64,000 nt of DNA, taken from assembly GCA_036741775.1 (NCBI GenBank), contig DAINRQ010000011.1, positions 32,287 through 96,286 of the forward strand, read 5' to 3'. This document shows positions 1-7,306 of this stretch, one piece after another. A program made the position numbers and the translations under genes. This DNA is from JAJKIV01 sp036741775. GTDB taxonomy: Bacteria > Gemmatimonadota > Gemmatimonadetes > Gemmatimonadales > Gemmatimonadaceae. Under the pieces are notes generated by a model that did no database searches, had not been told where the DNA came from, and saw only the letters and a program-made list of their open reading frames with translations. Numbering within the stretch: position 1 is the first letter of the stretch; every line of letters starts with the position of its first letter.

Positions 1-15
1 CGAACAGGAGCTCGA

Positions 16-621
16 ATGCGTTGTACATCAGCGGCGAGCCGAAGACTCGCCGTCGTCGCACTCGGGGCGCTCATGTTGCCACTGGCGAGCGCGGCTGCGC
101 AGCAACCAGCGGCCGCACCGCCCGCGGAGACTGGACCCAAGGTCGGCGAGATCGCTCCCGACTTCACCCTGCCCGGTGCGACGCGATACGGGCTGTTGCG
201 TGACCCGGTGACGCTCTCGGGGCTGCGCGGAAAGACCGTCGTCCTCGCATTCTTCATCAAGGCGAGGACCCGCGGCTGAACGGTGCAACTGGAGGCGTAC
301 CGTGATCAGTACGCCACGCTCTTCAACAACGGACGAAACGTCGTGGTCGTCGGCATCAGCGTCGACCCCGACACGACACTCGCCAACTGGGCGCGAGAGG
401 CCGACTTCCCGGTCGTGTTCGGCAGCGACGCCGATGGCAAGGTCGGCGCGGCCTACGGCGCGTACGACGAGGCACGAAAGATCGACAACCGCTCGCTCTA
501 TGTGATCGGTCCCGACGGGAAGATTGCCTACAAGACGCAGCCGTTCCGGGTGCTCGTCGCGGAAGCGTACACCGAGCTCGGGGACGTGATCGACAAGCTC
601 TCACCGCCGAAGGAGCAATGA
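16..621 (+). CDS. Secreted AhpC/TSA peroxiredoxin, probable selenoprotein (Sec88 encoded by TGA 277-279)
   Basis: Thiol/selenol peroxidase acting outside the cytoplasm. The ATG at 16 follows an AGGAG at 6-10. An N-terminal signal peptide (Arg-Arg, hydrophobic stretch, Ala-rich site near residue 28) leads into the thioredoxin fold: GEIAPDFTLPG (residues 44-54), then VVLAFFIKARTRG, then TGA, then TVQLEAYRDQYATLF. Reading continues in the same frame to TGA at 619-621, giving 201 residues. AhpC/TSA proteins have the peroxidatic Cys exactly here (ARTxGCTVQ), so TGA replaces the catalytic TGC/TGT codon, and no other Cys follows it. A perfect 7-bp hairpin at 294-315 could be the SECIS element. The alternative is a pseudogene or base error; the intact frame on both sides and the hairpin argue against that. 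A terminator-like hairpin follows the gene. Sec-machinery genes are not in the window. Confidence 0.85.
294..315 (+). promoter_or_regulatory. Candidate bacterial SECIS hairpin
   Basis: GGCGTAC (294-300) pairs perfectly with GTACGCC (309-315). The 8-nt loop CGTGATCA has G and U as its second and third bases. The loop begins 21 nt after the TGA at 277-279, in the range expected for bacterial SECIS elements, which sit in the coding region just after UGA and carry a G in the apical loop. A competing hairpin, ACGGT (280-284) with ACCGT (299-303), also exists. Function is inferred. Confidence 0.6.
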
Positions 622-625
622 CCCG

Positions 626-655
626 CGCCCCGGCCCTGCCGGGGCGCTTCGTTTC
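626..655 (+). terminator. Hairpin terminator after peroxiredoxin
   Basis: Perfect 9-bp stem CGCCCCGGC (626-634) / GCCGGGGCG (638-646) with loop CCT, followed by a T-rich CTTCGTTTCG. It lies directly after the peroxiredoxin stop and just before the glycerate kinase ATG. Confidence 0.6.
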
Positions 656-658
656 GTA

Positions 659-2053
659 ATGCCCGACGCTCGATCGATCATCCGGCGCGAGTTGGCGCTC
701 CAGATTCACGCCGCGGCCGTAGCTGGCGTCGATCCGCGCCTGGTCACGTTAGGCGCGGTGTCGGCGCGGCTGCCCACGGCGCCGGACCCGACCTGGATCG
801 TCGCCCTCGGCAAGGCGTCCGCTGCGATGGCCGGTGCCGCCGTTGACGCGCTCGCCGAGCGCGGCGTGGAGCCCGCGGGCGGCGTGATCGTGGGGCCCAT
901 CCGGGAACCGGCACCACACGAGCGCCTCGTGAGTGTCACGGGCGACCATCCGATTCCGGGTGATCGGTCCGTGGCCGCATCCGCAGCCATTGCCGAATGC
1001 GTGGAGCGAATCGGCGGGGCGGGCACCGTGCTGGTGCTGCTCTCGGGCGGCGCGACGAGCCTGGTGGCCGCGCCGGCGTCGGGGGTCGATGAACGCGACC
1101 TGATTCGGCTGTTCGAAGGGCTCCTCGGATCGGGTGCCGACATCACCGTCATGAACGCGATCCGAAAGCGGTTCACCCGGTGGGGCGCTGGCCGCCTCGC
1201 TCGCGCGCTCGCTCCGGCCCGCGTGCACTGCCTCATCGTGTCCGACGTCGTTGGCGACGACATCGCGTCGATCGGGTCCGGGCCGTGTGCGCCCGACGCG
1301 CTGGAGGCGAGCGACGTGTCGGCGCTCATCACGCGTCATGGGCTCGAGCCATTCGTGCCGCGCGCGTTGCGCCAACTGCTCGACGGCCCCGGGAGCGAGC
1401 TCGACTCCCCGCCGCACCCGCGCGACGACACGTTCGCGCGCGTGGAGTGCGCGATCATCCTCGGAAACAGAACGGCGCTCGAGAACGGCGAACGGCGTGC
1501 GCGCGAGCTCGGCGCGGCTCCGGTGAAGGTGGTCGCGGAACCCCTGGTCGATGATGCGACGTTCACCGCGCAACGCATTGTGGACGAGCTCATACGCTTC
1601 CGCGAGGCGGGGCTGCCGGAGACGAACGGCGCGGAAAACGGGTCGTCCGAGAAGGCCGAGTTCGCATGCATGCTCTGGGGTGGCGAGACGACGGTGCGAC
1701 TGGGCCCCGGCCTCTCGCCGCCGGGTGGCCGGTGCCAGGAGCTCGCGCTCGCGGCGGCCGACGCACTCCGGGCCGAAGGTGACCGGGGCGCGGGCATCAC
1801 CCTGCTCGCCGCAGGCACGGACGGTCGCGATGGGCCGACGGACGCGGCCGGTGCTGTCGTCGACGCCGCTACCTGGGACACGATTCGCGACGCCGGGCGC
1901 GACCCCGCCGAGGATCTGCTCGAGCATCGGTCGTACGCCGCGCTCGACGCCGTGAGCGCCCTGATACGCACCGGGCCGACCGGGACGAACGTCGGCGATG
2001 TCGTGGTGGGCATCGTGGAACGGCCGTCGCGCGAAGCACGTGAGCGCGGATGA
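659..2053 (+). CDS. Glycerate kinase, type II (MOFRL/GckA family)
   Basis: Phosphorylates D-glycerate, normally to 2-phosphoglycerate, in the cytoplasm; the family acts in the serine cycle and glyoxylate/tartronate metabolism. The 464 residues match the usual 420-460. The N-terminal DUF4147 region shows WIVALGKASAAMAGAA (about residues 44-60), GDHPIPG and the Gly-rich VLLSGGATSLVAAP (about 122-136), then SDVVGDDIASIGSGP (about 197-211). The C-terminal MOFRL half has LWGGETTV, GGRCQELALAAA and LLAAGTDGRDGPTDAAGA. A GCCTAACG-family motif encodes Thr-Leu-Gly at 744-754 using the rare TTA codon. The ATG sits 13 nt after the terminator hairpin with no clear Shine-Dalgarno, so it may be leaderless or weakly initiated. 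Confidence 0.93.
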   Translation: MPDARSIIRRELALQIHAAAVAGVDPRLVTLGAVSARLPTAPDPTWIVALGKASAAMAGAAVDALAERGVEPAGGVIVGPIREPAPHERLVSVTGDHPIPGDRSVAASAAIAECVERIGGAGTVLVLLSGGATSLVAAPASGVDERDLIRLFEGLLGSGADITVMNAIRKRFTRWGAGRLARALAPARVHCLIVSDVVGDDIASIGSGPCAPDALEASDVSALITRHGLEPFVPRALRQLLDGPGSELDSPPHPRDDTFARVECAIILGNRTALENGERRARELGAAPVKVVAEPLVDDATFTAQRIVDELIRFREAGLPETNGAENGSSEKAEFACMLWGGETTVRLGPGLSPPGGRCQELALAAADALRAEGDRGAGITLLAAGTDGRDGPTDAAGAVVDAATWDTIRDAGRDPAEDLLEHRSYAALDAVSALIRTGPTGTNVGDVVVGIVERPSREARERG

Positions 2054-2097
2054 TCGCGCGGGCGCGGATGATTTTGCCGGCCGGTTAGCTTTCGCGC

Positions 2098-3024
2098 ATG
2101 AGCGCGAGCCAGCCATTTACCGTCGGCCTCATTCAAGAGGCAATCAGCCCCGACGTCGCGAGGAATCTCAACGACGCAATCGCGAAGATCCGCGAGGCGC
2201 ATGCCCGCGGGGCGCAGATCATCTGCCTGCAGGAGCTGTTCAATTGTCAGTACTTCTGCAAGGCACAGAAAGGCGAGCGGTTCGAGCTCGCCGAACCGAT
2301 TCCGGGGCCGACTGTCACCGCGATGCAGGCGTTGGCGAAGGACCTCGAGGTCGTGATCATCGTGCCGATCTTCGAGCGCCAGGCCGCGGGGGTGTATCGC
2401 AACTCCGCGGCGGTCATCGACGCCGACGGCACGCTCATGGGTGTGTATCGCAAGATGCACATCCCGGACGACCCGCTCTTCAACGAGAAGTACTACTTCA
2501 CGCCGGGCGACGCGACACAGGACGAGCGCTATACGCTCAAGGGCGCCGCGAACGGGTGGCGCGTCTGGAAGACTCGTTATGCCAACGTCGGCGTCCTGAT
2601 CTGCTGGGATCAGTGGTATCCTGAGGCGGCGCGCATCACGTCGTTGTTAGGCGCGGACATCCTGTTCTACCCGACGGCGATCGGCTGGCATCCGTCGGAG
2701 AAGGAGGAGTTCGGGAAGGACCAGGTGGAGGCGTGGCGGACGATCCAGCGCGCGCACTCGATCGCGAACGGGGTCTACGTCGCGAGTCCGAATCGCGTGG
2801 GGTTCGAGCCCGAGCCGGGCACGAACGGGCTCGAGTTCTTCGGGCACTCGTTCGTGAGCGACCCCTTCGGCCGCATCATCGCCGAGGCGGGCACGGAGCC
2901 GGCGGTGCTGGTCGCGACGTGCGACCCGCGGGTCATCGAGGACACGCGGCGCAACTGGCCGTTCCTGCGGGATCGCCGGATCGACGCGTACGGACCGATC
3001 TTGAATCGGTATCTCGGGGACTGA
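2098..3024 (+). CDS. aguB: N-carbamoylputrescine amidase (nitrilase superfamily)
   Basis: Hydrolyses N-carbamoylputrescine to putrescine, CO2 and ammonia, the last step of the agmatine route to putrescine. The CN-hydrolase triad is visible: Glu46 (LQELF), Lys119 (YRKMHIPDD) and Cys169 (LICWDQWYPEAAR). The segments NEKYYFTPGD and CWDQWYPEAAR are characteristic of AguB and separate it from generic beta-ureidopropionase; at 308 residues it has the AguB length of about 290-310. The agmatine deiminase gene lies about 215 bp downstream on the same strand, which supports the call. No strong ribosome binding site precedes the ATG. No arginine decarboxylase gene is in the window. Confidence 0.93.
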   Translation: MSASQPFTVGLIQEAISPDVARNLNDAIAKIREAHARGAQIICLQELFNCQYFCKAQKGERFELAEPIPGPTVTAMQALAKDLEVVIIVPIFERQAAGVYRNSAAVIDADGTLMGVYRKMHIPDDPLFNEKYYFTPGDATQDERYTLKGAANGWRVWKTRYANVGVLICWDQWYPEAARITSLLGADILFYPTAIGWHPSEKEEFGKDQVEAWRTIQRAHSIANGVYVASPNRVGFEPEPGTNGLEFFGHSFVSDPFGRIIAEAGTEPAVLVATCDPRVIEDTRRNWPFLRDRRIDAYGPILNRYLGD

Positions 3025-3201
3025 ATCGGGAATCGGATCGAGGGCGTGCCTAACGTGAGCCTGATGCGCAATGGCTGAGGACATCGACAGGGCTGGTGAC
3101 ATCGGGCCGATAGGCGGCGAGAGCGATCGAATCTCGACGTCCGCCCGGACCTTCGACCCTCCTTCGGCCGCCGCGCGGCGCGCCGGAGCGCGCTCGCGAA
3201 C

Positions 3202-3232
3202 CGATTCCCGATTCCCGATTCCCGATTCCCGG
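3202..3232 (+). repeat. GATTCCC tandem repeat in the aguB-aguA spacer
   Basis: About four tandem 7-bp GATTCCC units lie just before the aguA start, and a related GGGAATCGG occurs at 3027-3035. The same unit recurs at about 21252-21298 and 39551-39577. The reading frame of aguA is open through it, but translated it gives a non-conserved Pro/Asp/Ser/Arg stretch, so it is probably untranslated. Confidence 0.7.
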
Positions 3233-3238
3233 CTGCGC

Positions 3239-4270
3239 ATGCCAGCAGAGTGGGAGCCGCACGAGGCCACGTGGATCGCCTGGCCCCATCACGAGCCGGA
3301 CTGGCCCGGGAAGCTCGCGCCCATCCCGTGGGTGTACGGCGAGATCGCGCGCGTGCTGCACCGATACGAGCGCGTCGAGATCCTCTGCCACGACGACGAG
3401 GTCCGCGAGGACGCGCGCGCAGTGCTCGCGGCGCACGGGGTCAGCCCCGACGGGTACCGCCTGCACCTCGTGCCTAACGACCGCGTCTGGCTGCGCGACT
3501 CGGCGCCCACGGGCGTCGTGGACGATAAGGGGCGCGTGGCTCTCGTCAACTGGCGGTTCAACGCGTGGGCCAAGTACGACAACTACGCGCGGGACGAGCG
3601 CGTCGGCGAGGCGATCGAGCGCATCACCGGGTTGCCGCGGATCGAGCCCGTGCGCCCCGACACCGGCGAGCGCGTCGTGCTCGAGGGTGGCGCGATCGAG
3701 ACGAACGGCCAGGGGCTCTTCCTCGTCACCGAGGAGTGCCTTCTGTCGGATGTGCAGGTCCGCAACCCTGGCCTCTCCCGCGAGGACTACGAAGCGATCT
3801 TCCGCGCGTACCTCGGCGTCAGGCAGACCATCTGGCTCGGCGAGGGGTGCGTGGGCGATGACACCCACGGCCACATCGACGATATCGCCCGCTTCGTCGC
3901 GCCGGATGTGGTGCTCCTCGCGCACGAAGAGGATCCCGCCGACGAGAACCACCGCCGCTCGCTCGACAATCTGCGGCGCCTCGAGCTCGTCACGGGTGGT
4001 GCGCTGCGCGTGGCCACGATTCCCTACCCGCGACCGGTCTTCATGAACGGCGAGCGACTTCCCGCGAGCTACGCGAACTTCTACATCGCGAACGGCGTGG
4101 TGATCGTCCCGACCTTCAACGACCGCCATGACCGCATCGCGCTGAACACGATCGCCGAGCTCATCCCCGATCGTGCAGTCATCGGGATTCACGCCGTGGA
4201 CCTCGTGTGGGGGCTCGGGACACTGCATTGTCTGACGCAGCAGCAGCCCGCACGCGTCAGCAGCGCGTGA
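3239..4270 (+). CDS. aguA: Agmatine deiminase (peptidyl-arginine deiminase family)
   Basis: Converts agmatine to N-carbamoylputrescine and ammonia, supplying the substrate of the upstream AguB. The chosen start gives MPAEWEPHEATWIAWPHH, the typical AguA N-terminus, and 343 residues. The frame is open back to 3071, but that 56-residue extension runs through a GATTCCC repeat and is not AguA-like. Visible motifs are LEGGAIETNG (about residues 144-153), GHIDDIARFV (about 210) and the C-terminal nucleophile LGTLHCLTQQQP (Cys331). The rare-codon motif CCT AAC encodes Pro-Asn at 3473-3478. No ribosome binding site precedes 3239, so the start is moderately certain; the function is strongly supported. 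Confidence 0.93.
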   Translation: MPAEWEPHEATWIAWPHHEPDWPGKLAPIPWVYGEIARVLHRYERVEILCHDDEVREDARAVLAAHGVSPDGYRLHLVPNDRVWLRDSAPTGVVDDKGRVALVNWRFNAWAKYDNYARDERVGEAIERITGLPRIEPVRPDTGERVVLEGGAIETNGQGLFLVTEECLLSDVQVRNPGLSREDYEAIFRAYLGVRQTIWLGEGCVGDDTHGHIDDIARFVAPDVVLLAHEEDPADENHRRSLDNLRRLELVTGGALRVATIPYPRPVFMNGERLPASYANFYIANGVVIVPTFNDRHDRIALNTIAELIPDRAVIGIHAVDLVWGLGTLHCLTQQQPARVSSA

Positions 4271-4800
4271 CCACTTACCTGGGTCGATAGGCGCGGGACG
4301 ACGGCCCGTTCCCATTCTCCTTCAGGCCGCTGGCGCGATCCACGCCGCCGACGCGCTGGACATCTTTCGTTATCCCGTCCTCCGAGCGCCATCGCGCGAG
4401 TCGGCATCGCGACCGGTGGAGTGGGGAGAAGGCAGGAGGGGGATTTACAGGATTACCAGGATGACGAAGATGATTCGGGCAGCAGCGCGGTTGGTCTCGC
4501 CAGCGGACTGAAAGAGAGATGGGAACGGCCGCTCGGGACGCCACCATCCTCGAGAGCCGGTCCCCGAATTTCTCCGACCGCCCAACTCTCTCGCGCGCAG
4601 CGCGATCCGAACTGATCCGTCTCATCCGCTCGATCCGTATCCGTTGCCGACGAAGCCTGCCGGTCGCGGAGCGTTACGCGGCAGCCGCGAGGCGGGCCCG
4701 TGTGCCTTGCTGCTAGCTGCTAGCTGATAGGCGATAGCTGCCTCGCTTCGGTGTATATTTGGTGTACGCGCCTTCCGCGCGCCCCGTTGCTGGAGTTGCT
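4271..4800. repeat. Gene-free 530-bp spacer with several short repeats
   Basis: No reading frame on either strand looks like a protein. At 4441-4475 lies a GGATTTACAGGATTACCAGG-type string, a kind of intergenic repeat seen in many bacterial phyla. At 4612-4650 are repeated ATCCG(T/C) units whose complement (GCGGATGAGACGGA) resembles the element near 34.3 and 39.4 kb. At 4707-4740 are AGCTGCTAGCTGATAG-type units of the AGCTATC family. An AT-rich TATATT at 4754-4759 could be a -10 box for the downstream radical SAM gene. Confidence 0.5.
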
Positions 4801-6078
4801 GTGCAGACCCTCGAATCCAAGCTCGTTGTGCTCGCGGACGCGGCACGGTTCGACGCGTCGTGCGCGATCAGCGTCGCTGACGCAAAGCGCACTTCCCCGA
4901 ATGCCGACCTGGGCATTTACGAGAGCACCGGCCCCGACGGCAGTCGCCTCGCCCTGCTCAAGATCCTCCTCACGAACGAGTGCATCTTCGATTGCTCGTA
5001 TTGCGTGAATCGGAGGACGAGTGACGTCGCCCGTGCGCGGTTCACGCCGGCGGAGGTCGTCGCGCTGACGCTCGACTATCACCGGCGCGGGCTCATCAAC
5101 GGCCTGTTCCTGAGCTCGGGGGTCATCGAAAGTCCCGACGCGACCATGGAGCAGCTCGTTCAGGTCGCGCGCACGCTTCGGCGGACGCATCACTACTTCG
5201 GCTACATCCATCTCAAGACCATTCCCGATTGCTCGCCCGAGCTCATCGAGGAGGCCGGTCGCTGGGCCGATCGGCTGAGCGTCAACATCGAGATGCCGCG
5301 CCAGGCCGACCTCGAGCGATTCGCACCGGAGAAGTCGCTGGTACAGATCACCAGAGCGATGGGTGTGATTCGGGACCGCATTGGCGAGGACGCGCGCCTC
5401 GTGCCGGATCGCGCCGACGCGCCTAACGCTGGGCTGAGCGGCCTCCATCACCGCGCTCGCGGATATCGCCGGTTCGCCCCCGCTGGACAGACGACGCAGA
5501 TGATCATCGGCGCGAGCGATGCGACGGACGCCGAGGTGCTCTTCGCGGCAGCGTCGCTCTACGGTCGCGAGAGGCTCCGCCGCATCTACTATTCGGCGTA
5601 CATCCCGGTGGCGGCGGCGGGGAGCTCGCTCCCCGAAGCGGCACCTCCCCTCATGCGCGAGCGGCGGCTGTATCAGGCCGACTGGCTCATGCGCGACTAC
5701 GGCTACTCGCCGGGCGATCTCGCACCGCCGGGCGCGGAGAACCTCGACCTGACGATCGAGCCGAAGCTGGCCTGGGCGCTTCGCAACCCCGACCGGTTTC
5801 CTGTCGACGTGAATCGCGCGAACAAGGCCGAGTTGCTTCGCGTTCCGGGCTTCGGTCGGCGAACGGTCGACGCGATCGTCCAGACGCGCCGGCGCTCGCG
5901 GGTCCGTATCGCGGACCTCGGCGCCATGCGCGTCCCGCTTGCTCGCGCGCTGCCGTTCGTCGTGACGGCGGATCATCTCCCGCGCGAACTGCCATCGGGC
6001 ATTCTCACACTTCCCGACCCGGTGCAGCGGCATCAGCAACTGGAGCTTTTCTCGGAGCCGCGGGACGCGAGCACATGA
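4801..6078 (+). CDS. Radical SAM protein with C-terminal helix-hairpin-helix (putative DNA modification/repair, TIGR03916-like)
   Basis: Predicted radical SAM enzyme that contacts nucleic acid; no member's reaction is known to me. GTG 4801 is chosen because GGAG lies 5 nt upstream and the product starts MQTLESKLVVLADAARFDASC, as family members do; an in-frame TTG at 4759 would add 14 poorly conserved residues. The cluster-binding motif CIFDCSYC (Cys-x3-Cys-x2-Cys, about residues 61-68) is followed by NRR. A SAM/barrel region runs to about residue 300. The C-terminus has a helix-hairpin-helix, VNRANKAELLRVPGFGRRTV (about 339-358). Family members usually sit beside a uracil-DNA-glycosylase-linked partner; none is here, the next genes being OsmC-like and DCC-like proteins. 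About 425 residues, the family length. Confidence 0.85.
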   Translation: MQTLESKLVVLADAARFDASCAISVADAKRTSPNADLGIYESTGPDGSRLALLKILLTNECIFDCSYCVNRRTSDVARARFTPAEVVALTLDYHRRGLINGLFLSSGVIESPDATMEQLVQVARTLRRTHHYFGYIHLKTIPDCSPELIEEAGRWADRLSVNIEMPRQADLERFAPEKSLVQITRAMGVIRDRIGEDARLVPDRADAPNAGLSGLHHRARGYRRFAPAGQTTQMIIGASDATDAEVLFAAASLYGRERLRRIYYSAYIPVAAAGSSLPEAAPPLMRERRLYQADWLMRDYGYSPGDLAPPGAENLDLTIEPKLAWALRNPDRFPVDVNRANKAELLRVPGFGRRTVDAIVQTRRRSRVRIADLGAMRVPLARALPFVVTADHLPRELPSGILTLPDPVQRHQQLELFSEPRDAST

Positions 6079-6301
6079 CAACTCGCCGAGCTGCGAGCTC
6101 GGAGGCCAGCTGGAAGCTGGCAGGTTGCTAGCTGCAGCTCCGAGCTGGAACGCTACTGACAGCGGCTATCAGCTGGCTGCCATGCGGCCAAGTTCACAGC
6201 CTGGCAGCCACCTCGCAGCCTCGCAGCCACCAGCCCGGTTCCGATTCCGATTTCCGACACTGGCCATTCCCTTGCACTCCTCTGTACGCAGGGAGGTACC
6301 A
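6079..6301. repeat. Spacer rich in AGCTGGCAGC/GCAGCC units
   Basis: This 223-bp spacer contains degenerate AGCTG, CTATCAGCTGGC and CTCGCAGCC units, and ends in GATTCCGATTTCCGA. It is part of the mosaic intergenic repeat family seen at 4.7, 7.2, 11.8, 21.2 and 22.1 kb. No gene is seen. Confidence 0.5.
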
Positions 6302-6673
6302 GTGAAAATCACTTTGACAGGCGAAGACTCGATTCGGCTCGAGCCCATGGCCGGGCGGCTGACCATCGAGGCCGAGTCGGCGGATCAGGTCTACTCACCG
6401 TATCAGATGCTCGGCAGCAGTCTCGCCGTGTGCGCGTTCGGCGTGCTGCAGTCCTGGGGCTCGAACGTCGGCATCAGCGCCGACGATCTGGTCATCGACG
6501 TGTCGTGGTCGTTCGCCGAGAAGCCCCATCGTGTTGGGTCAATTGACCTGAGTTTCCGCTGGCCGTCGCTGCCGCCCGAGCGGCGCGCAACCGCCGAGCG
6601 AGTCGCCGCGCTGTGCCCTGTGCACAAGACGTTCACGCAATCGCCGTCGATGCGCATCCAGGTTGCTGCATGA
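6302..6673 (+). CDS. OsmC-like family protein
   Basis: Small redox protein of the OsmC/Ohr fold, a family that includes organic hydroperoxide reductases. GTG 6302 is chosen because GGGAGG sits at 6291-6296 with good spacing, giving 123 residues; the open frame further upstream runs through repeats. Both family Cys are present: Cys44 in SSLAVCAFGVL and Cys105 in ALCPVHKTF. The protein is somewhat short and lacks the N-terminal beta strands of Ohr, so it fits the general OsmC (YhfA-like) subgroup. Its stop overlaps the ATG of the next gene by 4 nt, so the two are surely co-translated. Substrate unknown; peroxide or thiol chemistry is inferred from the paired Cys. Confidence 0.82.
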   Translation: MKITLTGEDSIRLEPMAGRLTIEAESADQVYSPYQMLGSSLAVCAFGVLQSWGSNVGISADDLVIDVSWSFAEKPHRVGSIDLSFRWPSLPPERRATAERVAALCPVHKTFTQSPSMRIQVAA

Positions 6674-7179
6674 CGACTACCGTGACGCGCGAACGCGCGG
6701 GAGCGGAGACGGCCCCCGCGAAGACGGTCCCGGTCGTCCGCTTCACGGTGACGGGGCAGAGCGATGCCCCTCGCGTGGTGGACCCGCACCGTCCGTACAC
6801 CATCGTCTACGACGGTGCGTGCAAGGTCTGTCAGGGGCTCGTCCGTCGCCTCGAGCAGTGGGACCGGGAGCGCGTGTTCGAGATCGTCCCATCGCAGCTC
6901 GCTGGCGTTCAGGCGCGGTTTCCCTGGATTCCGGCCCGGGCCTACGCGGAATCGGTGCAGCTGATTCGTCGCGACGGTCGCACGTGGCAGGGCGCGGCGG
7001 CGCTCGAGCAGATCATCGATCAGCTACCGAAGGGAAAGCTGATCACGTGGGTGTTCTCGATCCCCTTCGTGCGCCCGCTCGCCGAGCGCTTCTACCGCTG
7101 GTTCGCCCGAAATCGGTATCGGCTCGGCTGCGGAGAGCATTGTCAGTTTCGGCCGCTCGATCTGCAGTACGAGGACTGA
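6670..7179 (+). CDS. DCC-family (DUF393) thiol-disulfide oxidoreductase-like protein
   Basis: The family hallmark DxxCxxC is present as YDGACKVCQGL (about residues 42-52), followed by the usual Trp-Asp and VPSQ elements. The DCC family is predicted to have a thioredoxin-like fold and redox role; no physiological substrate is established. The ATG overlaps the OsmC-like stop (ATGA), so OsmC and DCC proteins form a two-gene unit, perhaps acting on a common thiol substrate. An N-terminal 35-residue tail is not conserved. 169 residues versus a usual 120-150. The C-terminal half (FSIPFVRPLAERFYRWFARNR) is an amphipathic segment typical of DUF393 proteins. Confidence 0.85.
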   Translation: MTTTVTRERAGAETAPAKTVPVVRFTVTGQSDAPRVVDPHRPYTIVYDGACKVCQGLVRRLEQWDRERVFEIVPSQLAGVQARFPWIPARAYAESVQLIRRDGRTWQGAAALEQIIDQLPKGKLITWVFSIPFVRPLAERFYRWFARNRYRLGCGEHCQFRPLDLQYED

Positions 7180-7306
7180 CCCCGCCGGCATCGCGCGGAG
7201 CTTTGCTGGGGGCTGCTAGCCTCAGCTGGCCGCGGGTGCTGCTGGCTGCCCGTTCATTCCGTGCTGAGGCTGCGCGCCCCCAACCGCGGTTCCCGGTTCC
7301 CGACAG

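Noticed and set aside
16..621. Peroxiredoxin read as two separate genes (16-279 and 283-621) or as a frameshift
   Set aside because: Both parts are in the same frame, separated only by a TGA at the conserved catalytic Cys position; the second part has no start context and lacks the N-terminal half of the fold.
749..2116. 455-residue open frame on the minus strand opposite glycerate kinase
   Set aside because: GC-rich third positions of the real gene keep the antisense frame open; the translation is Arg/Ala-rich without family motifs.
3071..3238. N-terminal extension of agmatine deiminase
   Set aside because: It passes through a GATTCCC tandem repeat and has no AguA similarity; the MPAEWEPHEATW start at 3239 matches the family.
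4720..6081. 453-residue minus-strand frame over the radical SAM gene
   Set aside because: Shadow frame; no recognisable domain, whereas the plus strand has complete radical SAM and HhH motifs.
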